The notes under the pieces: generated by a model
Database searches by the model: none
Told to the model about the DNA's origin: nothing
The model's input: only the letters and a program-made list of their open reading frames with translations
Assembly (NCBI RefSeq): GCF_031928785.1
Contig: NZ_JARQAL010000006.1
Reading direction: 5' to 3' (one strand)
Length of the DNA: 64,000 bases
From: Enterococcus_C asini_A
Lineage (GTDB): Bacteria; Bacillota; Bacilli; Lactobacillales; Enterococcaceae
Shown: positions 49,301-56,785 of the stretch, one piece after another
Numbering within the stretch: the first letter of the stretch is position 1
Layout of the letters: each line of letters starts with the position of its first letter
Program-made: the position numbers and the translations under genes

Positions 49301-50428
49301 TTATGAAATCTCCTGAATCAGTGCTTCAATTTCGGCTACTGAAGGATGGCGCGGGTTGGTGTCAGTACAGTTGTCTGCCATAGCGGCAATGGCAATTTCT
49401 GTTTTTTGAGCTAGCACATCTGACTTACTTAAGCCAAATTCTGATAAAGTCGCCGGCATGCTCAGGCGTTGACGCAATTGCTTAATAGCACGAACCAAAT
49501 TTTGCACCCCAATTCTTGGATTGGTAGTGGTCGTACCAATGCAGTTGGCTAAAGCCATATACCGTTTGGCCACTTCATTGTCTTGCAGTGCTCCTTGATT
49601 GACATTGGCATTAAATTCAATCACGTTAGGCAAAAGAATCGCATTCATACGCCCGTGAGGAACATGGAGACGTGCTCCTGCCGCATGGGCAATCCCGTGA
49701 TTTAAACCTAATGAAGTCAGATTAAAAGCCATCCCTGCCATACAAGATGCTAAGTGCATATTGGCCCGGGCTTTACGATTACTGCCGTCTTTATAGGCCG
49801 TTTCTAAATTATCAAAGACAAGCTTCACTACTTTTTCACAAAAAGCATCCGCTACGCCATTCGCTTCTTTGGAAACATAGGCTTCAATCACATGGGTCAA
49901 TACATCCATCCCGGTGTCGGCTGTGACTTTAGGTGGCACACTCATAACCATATTGGTATCTAAAATTGCGATATCAGGCTGAATTTCATCGGTGACTAAC
50001 GGGTATTTGGTAGCCGTTTCAGCCACTGTAATCACCGCAAAATTCGTCACTTCTGAACCAGTCCCGCTAGTTGTCGGAATGGCAATAAACTGCTCAATGT
50101 CCAAATTCATGGTACGCTTGCCAAAATACTTCATCGCTTTTGCTGCATCAATAGCCGAACCACCACCAATCGCAATGATCGTATTGGCACCGAAATTACT
50201 CATGGCTTGAATTCCAGCAATCACTTTTTCAATCGGTGGATCTGGTACGATATCACTAAAGATAAAATATTCACTGTTGGTGATGTGTTTAGTGATTTCA
50301 GTTGCCATACCGGATTCCACAATAAATGGATCGGTGACAATGAATATTTTTTTCCCTTGGATCACTTGTAACTCACTCAGAGCATCATCGCCAAACCAAA
50401 GTTGCGTGGAAAAATGAATCTTTTCCAT
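49301..50428 (-). CDS. eutG: Iron-type alcohol dehydrogenase EutG
   Basis: A 375-residue class III (iron) alcohol dehydrogenase that reduces acetaldehyde to ethanol in the microcompartment and regenerates NAD for EutE. Motifs are IIAIGGGSAIDAAKAM (NAD loop), IAIPTTSGTGSEVTNFAV, and the metal ligands around GLNHGIAHAAGARLHVPHGRMNA. The chosen ATG (MEKIHFSTQ) lies 6 bases past AAAGGGGGAAAG; an upstream frame extension has no SD. An ANTAR leader and the EutX RNA precede it. Confidence 0.94.
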   Translation of the reverse strand: MEKIHFSTQLWFGDDALSELQVIQGKKIFIVTDPFIVESGMATEITKHITNSEYFIFSDIVPDPPIEKVIAGIQAMSNFGANTIIAIGGGSAIDAAKAMKYFGKRTMNLDIEQFIAIPTTSGTGSEVTNFAVITVAETATKYPLVTDEIQPDIAILDTNMVMSVPPKVTADTGMDVLTHVIEAYVSKEANGVADAFCEKVVKLVFDNLETAYKDGSNRKARANMHLASCMAGMAFNLTSLGLNHGIAHAAGARLHVPHGRMNAILLPNVIEFNANVNQGALQDNEVAKRYMALANCIGTTTTNPRIGVQNLVRAIKQLRQRLSMPATLSEFGLSKSDVLAQKTEIAIAAMADNCTDTNPRHPSVAEIEALIQEIS

Positions 50429-50468
50429 CTTCTTTCCCCCTTTTTTAAATTTGTAAGTTGTAAAAATC

Positions 50469-50543
50469 AAAAAAAAGATGCTTCAAACAAACCTAATCTG
50501 GTTGTTTGAAGCGTCTTTGCTTCTAGCATACATCTATGTACAC
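50469..50543 (-). promoter_or_regulatory. EutV antitermination leader before eutG
   Basis: On the minus strand, P1 (50526-50543, GTGTAC-ATAGAT-GTATGC) and P2 (50508-50523, GAAGC-AAAGAC-GCTTC) both have A1 and G4 in six-base loops. P2 overlaps the terminator that runs GCTTCAAACAA...TTGTTTGAAGC and then T8 (50469-50515). Confidence 0.9.
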
Positions 50544-50588
50544 CGATCTTTACACCACTTAATGTATACCGATTAAAATGACTTGTCA

Positions 50589-50890
50589 ATAAAAAACAAG
50601 GAAATCAGCAGTACCTCATTGTACTTGATCACTCTTTCGCCATTGAAAGACCAGCCTATTTTCCCTAATGCACATCACTGTGCATAGTCTCAATCAAAAC
50701 TTCAGTTAGGCTGGATTTTCAACTTAGGGCGTATGAAGAAACATCCTGTTTTGCCTCGAAACAGCATGCCCGAAATTGGAAAATCGAAAAGACCTGACTT
50801 AGAGACCTCTAAACAGAGGCTCATCACAGTGGCGGGACCGTGTTAGATTCACACTAACTTCCATCCTATTTTCCAAAAGTTTGATTGATT
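50589..50890 (-). ncRNA. eutX: EutX: adenosylcobalamin-riboswitch RNA that titrates EutV
   Basis: Between eutT and eutG, as in E. faecalis. The minus strand has a cobalamin aptamer (GGAAAATAGGATGG; CCGCCACTGTGA at ~50824-50836; AAGTCAGGTC). Three ANTAR-like hairpins follow: ATGCAC-AGTGAT-GTGCAT (50668-50685), TCTTTC-AATGGC-GAAAGA (50633-50650) and AGTAC-AATGAG-GTACT (50610-50625). All loops have A1 and G4. The last hairpin can be extended to ATCA...TGAT and is followed by TTCCTTG and T6, a terminator. In E. faecalis, low cobalamin gives a long EutX that sequesters EutV; the same logic is inferred here. Confidence 0.9.
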
Positions 50891-50896
50891 GACTAG

Positions 50897-50925
50897 AATC
50901 TATCACAATCAACCGATTTTTACAA
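50897..50925 (-). promoter_or_regulatory. Promoter of EutX/eutG
   Basis: TTGTAA (50920-50925) and TAGATT (50897-50902) are separated by 17 bases on the minus strand, upstream of the cobalamin aptamer and largely within the intergenic gap after eutT. Confidence 0.5.
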
Positions 50926-50928
50926 TGC

Positions 50929-51510
50929 TTACAAGCCATCTTTTTTAATATTATGGAAAACCTTCTCACTGCGTTCGTAAAAGACATCTGACTCTTTTGC
51001 CCGCACATTTAATGTTCGAGCCAGTGCATAGAAATAATCCGACAAGCGGTTGACAAACATTACCACATTCTCATTAAGTTTTGCCGTCCAACTTAAGCGC
51101 ACGATGCTCCGTTCAGCTCTTCTGGCAATGGTCCGTGCCACGTGCATCATACTCGCTTCAGGAGAACCTCCAGGCAAAATAAACCGTTCAATATCTGGTG
51201 CTTCCGCAGTATAGACGTCGATACGTGCTTCTAACCAAGTGATGCTCTCACTTTGCAATTTTGCTGGCCGTTCTGTTTCGACTGGCGTTGCCAAGTCAGT
51301 ACCCACATCAAACAAAAATTGTTGAACTTGCTTTAATTCTGCTTTCACTTCTTCCTGTTCTTTAGGAAGCATACTAATGGCATACCCCACCCAAGAGTTT
51401 AATTCATCTACAGTGCCATAGCTCTCCACTCGATCGGAATCCTTGGAAACCTGAGCGCCGCCTACGAGTTTGGTCATGCCTTTGTCACCGGTTTTCGTAT
51501 AGATTTTCAT
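50929..51510 (-). CDS. eutT: PduO-type ATP:cob(I)alamin adenosyltransferase
   Basis: A 193-residue trimeric adenosyltransferase that makes adenosylcobalamin for EutBC. Motifs are IYTKTGDKGMTKLVGGAQVSKD (ATP-binding N-terminus), VESYGTVDELNSWVGYA, and the active-site VARTIARRAERSIVRL, then FVNRLSDYFYALAR. It is not related to the enterobacterial EutT fold but is used in its place in enterococcal eut loci. Its start overlaps the eutP stop by one base. Confidence 0.93.
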   Translation of the reverse strand: MKIYTKTGDKGMTKLVGGAQVSKDSDRVESYGTVDELNSWVGYAISMLPKEQEEVKAELKQVQQFLFDVGTDLATPVETERPAKLQSESITWLEARIDVYTAEAPDIERFILPGGSPEASMMHVARTIARRAERSIVRLSWTAKLNENVVMFVNRLSDYFYALARTLNVRAKESDVFYERSEKVFHNIKKDGL

Positions 51511-51953
51511 TATTCTTCCTCCAAATCTTCTAAATAAGCCGCTAATTCAGCTACTCCTTGTTGATTATAAGAGGACACTTCAAAAATTTCCGTGGCCCCT
51601 GCATTGATTAACTGTTTTTTTACCCATTCAATTTCTTTCGGCTCTTTGGCTAAGTCTGTTTTGGTAATAATGCCAATAATTTTTTTGGGAAAAATCGCCC
51701 CAAATCCCGGAGAAAAAATCTGTTCTTGCTCCAAAACACTTTGGACTAAACCGATAATCCGAGCATCTGCAGCTGTCACATTTAGCGCATTGTAATACTG
51801 CCGGTGCAAAATAAATTCCCCCGGGGTATCAATCATCTCCGGCATAAAAGAAACCGCCTGAGTCTTTTGGTACTTCAACTCTTCTCCTTGTAAAGCTTGA
51901 CAAAGGGTGGTTTTGCCGCAGCCCACTGCTCCCATTAAAATAATTTTTTTCAT
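51510..51953 (-). CDS. eutP: Ethanolamine utilization protein EutP (Ras-like P-loop NTPase)
   Basis: A 147-residue small GTPase-like protein. P-loop GAVGCGKTTL (8-17), a DTPGEF G3-like motif and TKTD (G4) are seen. EutP has been reported to have acetate kinase activity in some bacteria; otherwise its role is unclear. It is the first gene of eutP-eutT, behind an ANTAR leader and a consensus promoter. Confidence 0.93.
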   Translation of the reverse strand: MKKIILMGAVGCGKTTLCQALQGEELKYQKTQAVSFMPEMIDTPGEFILHRQYYNALNVTAADARIIGLVQSVLEQEQIFSPGFGAIFPKKIIGIITKTDLAKEPKEIEWVKKQLINAGATEIFEVSSYNQQGVAELAAYLEDLEEE

Positions 51954-51970
51954 AGGCTTTCCTCCAAACC

Positions 51971-52036
51971 AAAAAAAGTGCCTAAAGAGACTATCTCCTT
52001 AGGCACCGTTACCTTTAAGTGCACACCCTTGTACAC
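51971..52036 (-). promoter_or_regulatory. EutV antitermination leader before eutP
   Basis: On the minus strand, P1 (52019-52036, GTGTAC-AAGGGT-GTGCAC) and P2 (51998-52019, AGGT-AACGGT-GCCT core with an outer CTT/AAG stem) have loops with A1 and G4. P2 overlaps the 5' arm of the terminator (51978-52006, GTGCCTAAGGAG...CTCTTTAGGCAC, then T7). Confidence 0.9.
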
Positions 52037-52064
52037 AGTATTTGTAATTTATTTTTACAATCAT

Positions 52065-52093
52065 ATGTTAGCTTGCAAAAAGTTACTTGTCAA
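52065..52093 (-). promoter_or_regulatory. Promoter of eutP
   Basis: TTGACA (52088-52093) and TAACAT (52065-52070) are separated by 17 bases. Transcription would start shortly before the P1 hairpin. Confidence 0.8.
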
Positions 52094-52235
52094 TGGTTTT
52101 AAAAAAGGAAAGAAGGATTCAATAATTCTATCGGCTAAAAAACTTACACTCGAAGCTGCAATTCCTTTTTGCAAATTTTCTTTGTTCCTAGCTACTTTTC
52201 TCTCGTTAGTAGGCAAATTCTCTATCAGCTATCTT

Positions 52236-52547
52236 TCAAAAATCTCCTTGCCACTGAAACTCTTTCAAAGCCACTCGATTGCTAGGTGTAAATCCCACAC
52301 CTTCAGCAATCAATAGTTCCGGTTGTTCCTGCCAATTTGGAGCACATCTTCCTTGGCTATTGACCACTCGATGACAAGGGTAATTTCCGTAATACTCCAC
52401 TTGGCGCAAAACTCGCCCTACCAAGCGGGAATTTTGCGGATAACCAGCTAGTTCAGCAATTTGCCCATAGGTAGCAACTTTACCTGAAGGAATTTCTGCC
52501 ACAATGGACAGCACTAAAAAAGCGAAATTCTCATCCATTTTTGCCAT
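52236..52547 (-). CDS. MGMT-family protein (methylated-DNA cysteine methyltransferase-like)
   Basis: A 103-residue stand-alone C-terminal domain of O6-alkylguanine transferases. The active-site PCHRVV (Cys kept, unlike the Trp of ATL proteins), the HTH with SGKVATYGQIAELAG, and SRLVGRVLR are all present. Without the N-terminal domain it may repair alkylated guanine itself or act as a damage binder. The ATG at 52547 follows GGAGAGTG; upstream in-frame ATGs lack SDs. Monocistronic, on the same strand as its neighbours. Confidence 0.85.
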   Translation of the reverse strand: MAKMDENFAFLVLSIVAEIPSGKVATYGQIAELAGYPQNSRLVGRVLRQVEYYGNYPCHRVVNSQGRCAPNWQEQPELLIAEGVGFTPSNRVALKEFQWQGDF

Positions 52548-52675
52548 TCTATCACTCTCCAGTAATTTTATTAGAACTGAAAAATCATAAACTAATCTCC
52601 TCATTTTACCACAGACTATCAATGGTTCTTCTACCAAAAATTTCTACTCAATGACCGACTAATCTCTGGGTCAAA

Positions 52676-52704
52676 CAAAAAACCCCACTCACTAAGAGCG
52701 GGGC
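52676..52704 (-). terminator. Terminator after infC-rpmI-rplT
   Basis: CCCCGCTC and GAGTGGGG form a hairpin followed by T6 on the minus strand, 28 bases past the rplT stop. Confidence 0.88.
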
Positions 52705-52731
52705 GAATACTGATTGAACAGTATGAATTGC

Positions 52732-53091
52732 TTATTTAGCTAAAGCGTCTTTTGCTGAATCAGCTAAAGCAGTGAAAGCTGCTGCATCGTTAACAGCAAG
52801 ATCAGCTAACATTTTGCGGTTGATGTCGATTTCAGCTAATTTCAAGCCGTGCATCATTTTAGAGTAGCTAAGACCGTTCATACGAGCTGCTGCGTTGATA
52901 CGAGCAATCCACAATTTACGGAAGTCGCGTTTCTTTTGACGACGATCCCGGTATGCGTAGCTGTAAGATTTCATTACTTGTTCTTTAGCTGTTTTGAATA
53001 ATGTATGTTTTGAGCCGTAGTAGCCTTTCGCTAACTTAAGCACTTTTTTACGACGTTGACGAGTTACGGTTCCACCTTTAACACGTGCCAT
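52732..53091 (-). CDS. rplT: 50S ribosomal protein L20
   Basis: 119 residues, basic, full length. The N-terminal RNA-binding tail (ARVKGGTVTRQRRKKVLKLAKGYYGSKH) and LWIARINAAARMNGLSYSKMM are hallmark stretches. L20 binds 23S rRNA early in assembly and, in Bacillus, represses its own operon through the infC leader. It is the third gene of infC-rpmI-rplT. Confidence 0.98.
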   Translation of the reverse strand: MARVKGGTVTRQRRKKVLKLAKGYYGSKHTLFKTAKEQVMKSYSYAYRDRRQKKRDFRKLWIARINAAARMNGLSYSKMMHGLKLAEIDINRKMLADLAVNDAAAFTALADSAKDALAK

Positions 53092-53143
53092 GTTGAATTC
53101 CTCCTAGATTTAAATCAAATTGTATGTTGCTTTTAAGGGTGTC

Positions 53144-53344
53144 TTAACGCATTTGTGACAATTGTTGACGAATACGTTTGTAATCGCCAGCTGACACCAT
53201 GCTTGCTTTACGCAATTGACGACGTTGTTTTTTGGTTTTGCCGTGGAAACGGTGACTAGTGAAGGCGCTGTGACGTTTCAATCCTCCGCCGCCAGTGCGT
53301 TTTACACGTTTTGCTAATCCGCGGTGTGTTTTTTGTTTTGGCAT
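53144..53344 (-). CDS. rpmI: 50S ribosomal protein L35
   Basis: 66 residues, very basic: PKQKTHRGLAKRVKRTGGG, then KRHSAFTSHRFHGKTKKQRRQLRKAS. Normal length. It sits between infC and rplT and starts after AGGAGG. Confidence 0.98.
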   Translation of the reverse strand: MPKQKTHRGLAKRVKRTGGGGLKRHSAFTSHRFHGKTKKQRRQLRKASMVSAGDYKRIRQQLSQMR

Positions 53345-53437
53345 GACTAATTCCTCCTACATTTCATTGCATATGCATTCTGCACAGATCACTGAACAGC
53401 GCTGGCATTCTCAAATAAAAATCGTACGTGGGACAGT

Positions 53438-53962
53438 TTATTTATTATCGGCTTTTGGAGCCAATACGAGAAACATGCTACGACCGTCCATTTTTGGTTT
53501 TTGTTCCACTGTTGCCAAATCATTTGTTTCTTCGGCTAAGCGATCCAAGACCTTCTGACCAATCTCTTTATGGGTAATGGCACGACCTTTAAAACGGATG
53601 GAGGCTTTCACCTTATCCCCTTTTTCAAGGAATTTACGTGCATTCCGCAGTTTCGTATTAAAATCATTTACATCAATCGTTGGGCTTAAGCGAACTTCTT
53701 TGATGCTGATCACTTTTTGTTTCTTACGGGCTTCCCGATCCTTCTTTTGTTGTTCGAAGCGGTACTTCCCATAATCCATGATCCGGGCAACTGGTGGTTT
53801 TGCGTTAGGTGCCACTAATACTACGTCCAAGTTAGAGCGCTCTGCGATTGCAAGGGCTTCTGCTTTGGATTTTACACCTAATTGTTCACCGTTTTGATCG
53901 ATCAAACGTAACTCACGTGCTCGAATGCCGTCGTTTACCATCATGTCCTTTGCTATGGTCAT
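53438..53962 (-). CDS. infC: Translation initiation factor IF-3
   Basis: About 172-174 residues. The N-terminal domain carries NDGIRARELRLIDQNGEQLGV and the C-terminal domain KEVRLSPTIDVNDFNTKLRNARKFLEKGDKVK with its 16S-binding arginines. It blocks 50S joining and checks the start codon. The listed ATG is only 3 bases from GGAGG. An AUA codon two triplets later (53954-53956) lies 9 bases from the SD and aligns with the rare AUU start of B. subtilis IF-3. A rare start codon is the classical autoregulatory device of infC. Confidence 0.96.
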   Translation of the reverse strand: MTIAKDMMVNDGIRARELRLIDQNGEQLGVKSKAEALAIAERSNLDVVLVAPNAKPPVARIMDYGKYRFEQQKKDREARKKQKVISIKEVRLSPTIDVNDFNTKLRNARKFLEKGDKVKASIRFKGRAITHKEIGQKVLDRLAEETNDLATVEQKPKMDGRSMFLVLAPKADNK

Positions 53963-53987
53963 TCACCTCCAGGTATATTCAGAGAAA

Positions 53988-54114
53988 CAAAAAAACGAGT
54001 TCGTATTCGAACTCGCACCCAAAATCACACTACACCTTAGTAGTCTGAAACCTATCAGCCCAGCAAAATTCTTCACTCAGGCGAGAAGCGGGTGCTCCTT
54101 CTTTATTTCTCAAC
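53988..54114 (-). promoter_or_regulatory. L20-type autoregulatory leader of infC-rpmI-rplT
   Basis: A leader of about 150 bases on the minus strand begins AGCACCCGCTTCTCGCC and ends in GGGTGCGAGTTCG, with an intrinsic terminator (CGAGTTCG-aata-CGAACTCG, then T7, 53988-54016). GGGTGCGAG can pair with the distant CACCCGC, the antiterminator/terminator switch known from the Bacillus L20 leader. L20 binding would favour termination. Confidence 0.85.
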
Positions 54115-54120
54115 TTTTAT

Positions 54121-54149
54121 AGTATACGAGATTTTGGAAATGATGTCAA
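54121..54149 (-). promoter_or_regulatory. Promoter of infC-rpmI-rplT
   Basis: TTGACA (54144-54149) and TATACT (54121-54126) are separated by exactly 17 bases, a near-consensus sigma-A promoter as expected for translation genes. Confidence 0.88.
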
Positions 54150-54175
54150 GGTTTTTTCATGAAAAAAGCGGAAAT

Positions 54176-54712
54176 TCATTTTTCCCCTTCCCAATAAAAA
54201 TGCACATTGGCTTTCTCTGCTTGTGTCGTATGACGATAAATCAATGTATCCAAGCCGCCGATTTCAAAGCCCATCTTCAAATAAAAACGACAAGCCGCCA
54301 GATTATTGTCTTGGCCAATAGTCCAAATGCCGGCATAGCCTTTTTCTTTGGCTTTTTTTAGACCGAGGGCCAACATTTTTTCGGCAATTCCTTGTCCCCG
54401 ATAAGCACTGGCAACTTTTAAATCCGACAAATACAGATATTTCAACCAGTCGTGGGTAAAAATTGCTACGCCGACACAGTTTTTACCATCAAAAGCACCT
54501 ACTGCCAGCCCTTCCTTTAAAACTTTTTCAATCTCATAGTTTTCATCGGGAAAAGTCAACTCTTTCACATCTTCTGGGCTAAAGCGTTCCTCAGTCGCAT
54601 GCCAGCCGGTTTCATCATGGCTGACCTGTAACCGACCAAATAAAGAAAAAGCTTCATTAGGCAAGCGGACTGCTGTCTCATCTTTTTCTGTCAATAAGCG
54701 AATTTCAATCAT
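54176..54712 (-). CDS. GNAT-family N-acetyltransferase
   Basis: A 178-residue acetyltransferase. The acetyl-CoA loop lies in LKVASAYRGQGIAEKMLALGLKKAKEKG (R-G-Q-G-I-A), followed by IWTIGQDNNLAACRFYLKMGFEIGGLD. The arrangement is like streptothricin/aminoglycoside-type and other small-molecule GNATs, but no resistance role can be claimed. The first ATG follows GGAGGGG. It is a single gene between leuD's terminator and the infC promoter. Confidence 0.85.
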   Translation of the reverse strand: MIEIRLLTEKDETAVRLPNEAFSLFGRLQVSHDETGWHATEERFSPEDVKELTFPDENYEIEKVLKEGLAVGAFDGKNCVGVAIFTHDWLKYLYLSDLKVASAYRGQGIAEKMLALGLKKAKEKGYAGIWTIGQDNNLAACRFYLKMGFEIGGLDTLIYRHTTQAEKANVHFYWEGEK

Positions 54713-54739
54713 GACACCCCTCCTTTTTCTTACTATACC

Positions 54740-54779
54740 AAAACAAAGGCCAGACCAACAGCGGTCGGGCCTTTGTTTT
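54740..54779 (-). terminator. Terminator of leuABCD
   Basis: AAAACAAAGGCC-GACC and GGTC-GGCCTTTGTTTT pair with one bulge, and T-rich sequence follows on the minus strand. It is 9 bases past the leuD stop. Confidence 0.85.
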
Positions 54780-54787
54780 CATATCAT

Positions 54788-55378
54788 TTAGCGCCAATAA
54801 GCGGGCACTTTCGTCTGTTCATAGGCAGTAATCAAATCGGTATCTTGCAAGGTAATCCCAATTTCATCCAAGCCGTGAATCAGTTTGTCTTTCCATGTGC
54901 TGTCGATATCAAAATGCCAGACCTCAGATTCTGCCCGCACTGCTTGAGCGGGTAAATCAATTGTAATTTTAACATTTGCCGGAAAAGCTGCTAAGGTGTC
55001 CCGAGCTTCTTTAGGTAGTGCAATGGGCAATAAGCCATTTTTAGTGGCATTCATATAGAAGATATCGCTGAAACTCCCGGCAATCACAGCTTTAAAGCCA
55101 TAATCCATCAAGGCCCAAGCCGCATGTTCCCGAGAAGACCCCGAACCAAAGTTATCCCCGGAAATCAAAATTGTTGCTTCTTTATATTGGGGTTCGTTTA
55201 AAACAAAATCTGGATTAGCCGTGCGATCTGGCAAGTAGCGCCAATCGTCGAATAAAAACTCCCCAAAGCCTTTTTTATCCACTCGTTTCAAATAACTTTT
55301 AGGGATAATTTGATCCGTGTCCACATTGTCATTCATAAATGGCACAGTCTTTCCCTGATAAACGGTAAATGCCTCCAT
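54788..55378 (-). CDS. leuD: 3-isopropylmalate dehydratase small subunit
   Basis: A 196-residue swivel domain of isopropylmalate isomerase. NDNVDTDQIIPKSYLKR near the start and the GDNFGSGSSREHAAWAL motif are diagnostic. It forms the LeuCD heterodimer that converts 2- to 3-isopropylmalate. Its ATG abuts the leuC stop. Confidence 0.97.
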   Translation of the reverse strand: MEAFTVYQGKTVPFMNDNVDTDQIIPKSYLKRVDKKGFGEFLFDDWRYLPDRTANPDFVLNEPQYKEATILISGDNFGSGSSREHAAWALMDYGFKAVIAGSFSDIFYMNATKNGLLPIALPKEARDTLAAFPANVKITIDLPAQAVRAESEVWHFDIDSTWKDKLIHGLDEIGITLQDTDLITAYEQTKVPAYWR

Positions 55379-56761
55379 TTAAACACCCTCCTTTACAAGT
55401 TCTCGCACATCTACAAAGCGGCCATACAAAGCCGCAGCTGCCGCCATAGCGGGGGAACAAAGATGAGTGCGAGAATTTTTCCCTTGGCGCCCCACAAAAT
55501 TCCGATTGGAGGTGGAAGCGCAGTGAACAAATTCCGGCACTTTATCGGGATTCATCCCCAAACACATGGAGCAACCCGGTTCCCGCCATTCAAAACCGGC
55601 TGCTTGAAAGACCTGATCTAAGCCCAGTGCTTCGGCGGCTTTTTTCACCGGCCGAGATCCGGGAACCACAATGCCTGTCACCGTGTCTTTAATCTTACGA
55701 CCGGCAATAATCTTGGCCGCTTCTTGTAAATCCGACAGACGGCCATTGGTACAAGAGCCGATAAAGACGTATTCCACCGGGATATCGCTAGGCTTTTGGC
55801 CAGGTGTAAGTTCCATGTATTCATAGGCCAGCTCGTCATTATGGTCGGCAATAGCTGGAAAGGCTTCGTGGACTGCAACACCCATTTCCGGATTGGTCCC
55901 CCAAGTGACAAAAGGCGCTAGACTCCCTGCGTCCAAAGTCAACAACCGGTCAAATTCTGCCTCTTCATCGGTGTATAATGTCTGCCAGTCTGCCACAGCT
56001 GCTTGCCAATCTTTGGGGGCAAAGCGCCGATTCGCCACATAGTCAAAAGTCTTTTGATCTGGGGCAATCATCCCCATTTTGGCGCCCCCTTCAATGGCCA
56101 TATTGCAAATGGTCATGCGCTCATCCATACTCATGGCAGAAATCGTCTCCCCGAAAAATTCCACCCCATAGCCTACACCAAAGTCCGTGCCGTATTTCGC
56201 AATCAATGCCAAAATCACGTCTTTGGCATAAACCCCCGGCTGCAATTTCCCGCTAATCTCAATGCCCATGCGTTTGGGTTTGCGTTGCCAAATCGTCTGG
56301 GTGGCAAAGACATGCTCCACTTCACTAGTGCCGATACCAAAAGCCAATGCTCCAAATGCGCCATGGGTCGCGGTGTGAGAATCCCCACAGACAATGACTT
56401 TTCCCGGTTGGGTTAAGCCCACTTCCGGCCCCACCATGTGCACAATGCCTTGATTTTTAGAACCATTGTCGCAAAGTTCTACGCCAAACTCAGCACAATT
56501 TTCCCGCAATGTGTCAATCTGCTTTTTGGCGATCACATCGGTTATATTGTGAATATCCACTGTAGGCACATTGTGATCCATAGTGCCAAAGATTTTTTCA
56601 GGACAGCGCACTTTGCGTCCCGCTTCTCGCAATCCTTCAAAGGCTTGGGGCGAAGTCACCTCATGAATCAACATCAAATCCACATAGAGCAACTGGGCAT
56701 CCCCATCGTCCCCTTTAATCACATGACGCTCCCAAACTTTATCAAAAAGTGTTTTTCCCAT
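55379..56761 (-). CDS. leuC: 3-isopropylmalate dehydratase large subunit
   Basis: A 460-residue aconitase-type subunit. The three cysteines of the 4Fe-4S cluster are at FIGSCTNGR (~340) and EPGCSMCLGMNPD (~400). VIVCGDSHTATHGAFGA is the other hallmark. The ATG at 56761 follows GGGGAGG; seven further upstream codons lack a suitable SD. It is coupled to leuD. Confidence 0.97.
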   Translation of the reverse strand: MGKTLFDKVWERHVIKGDDGDAQLLYVDLMLIHEVTSPQAFEGLREAGRKVRCPEKIFGTMDHNVPTVDIHNITDVIAKKQIDTLRENCAEFGVELCDNGSKNQGIVHMVGPEVGLTQPGKVIVCGDSHTATHGAFGALAFGIGTSEVEHVFATQTIWQRKPKRMGIEISGKLQPGVYAKDVILALIAKYGTDFGVGYGVEFFGETISAMSMDERMTICNMAIEGGAKMGMIAPDQKTFDYVANRRFAPKDWQAAVADWQTLYTDEEAEFDRLLTLDAGSLAPFVTWGTNPEMGVAVHEAFPAIADHNDELAYEYMELTPGQKPSDIPVEYVFIGSCTNGRLSDLQEAAKIIAGRKIKDTVTGIVVPGSRPVKKAAEALGLDQVFQAAGFEWREPGCSMCLGMNPDKVPEFVHCASTSNRNFVGRQGKNSRTHLCSPAMAAAAALYGRFVDVRELVKEGV

Positions 56762-56785
56762 TTTATTTCCTCCCCTATGCAAAAC

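Noticed and set aside
50799..51008. Minus-strand 69-codon frame at the eutT/EutX junction
   Set aside because: It overlaps eutT in another frame and runs into the cobalamin aptamer, with no SD.
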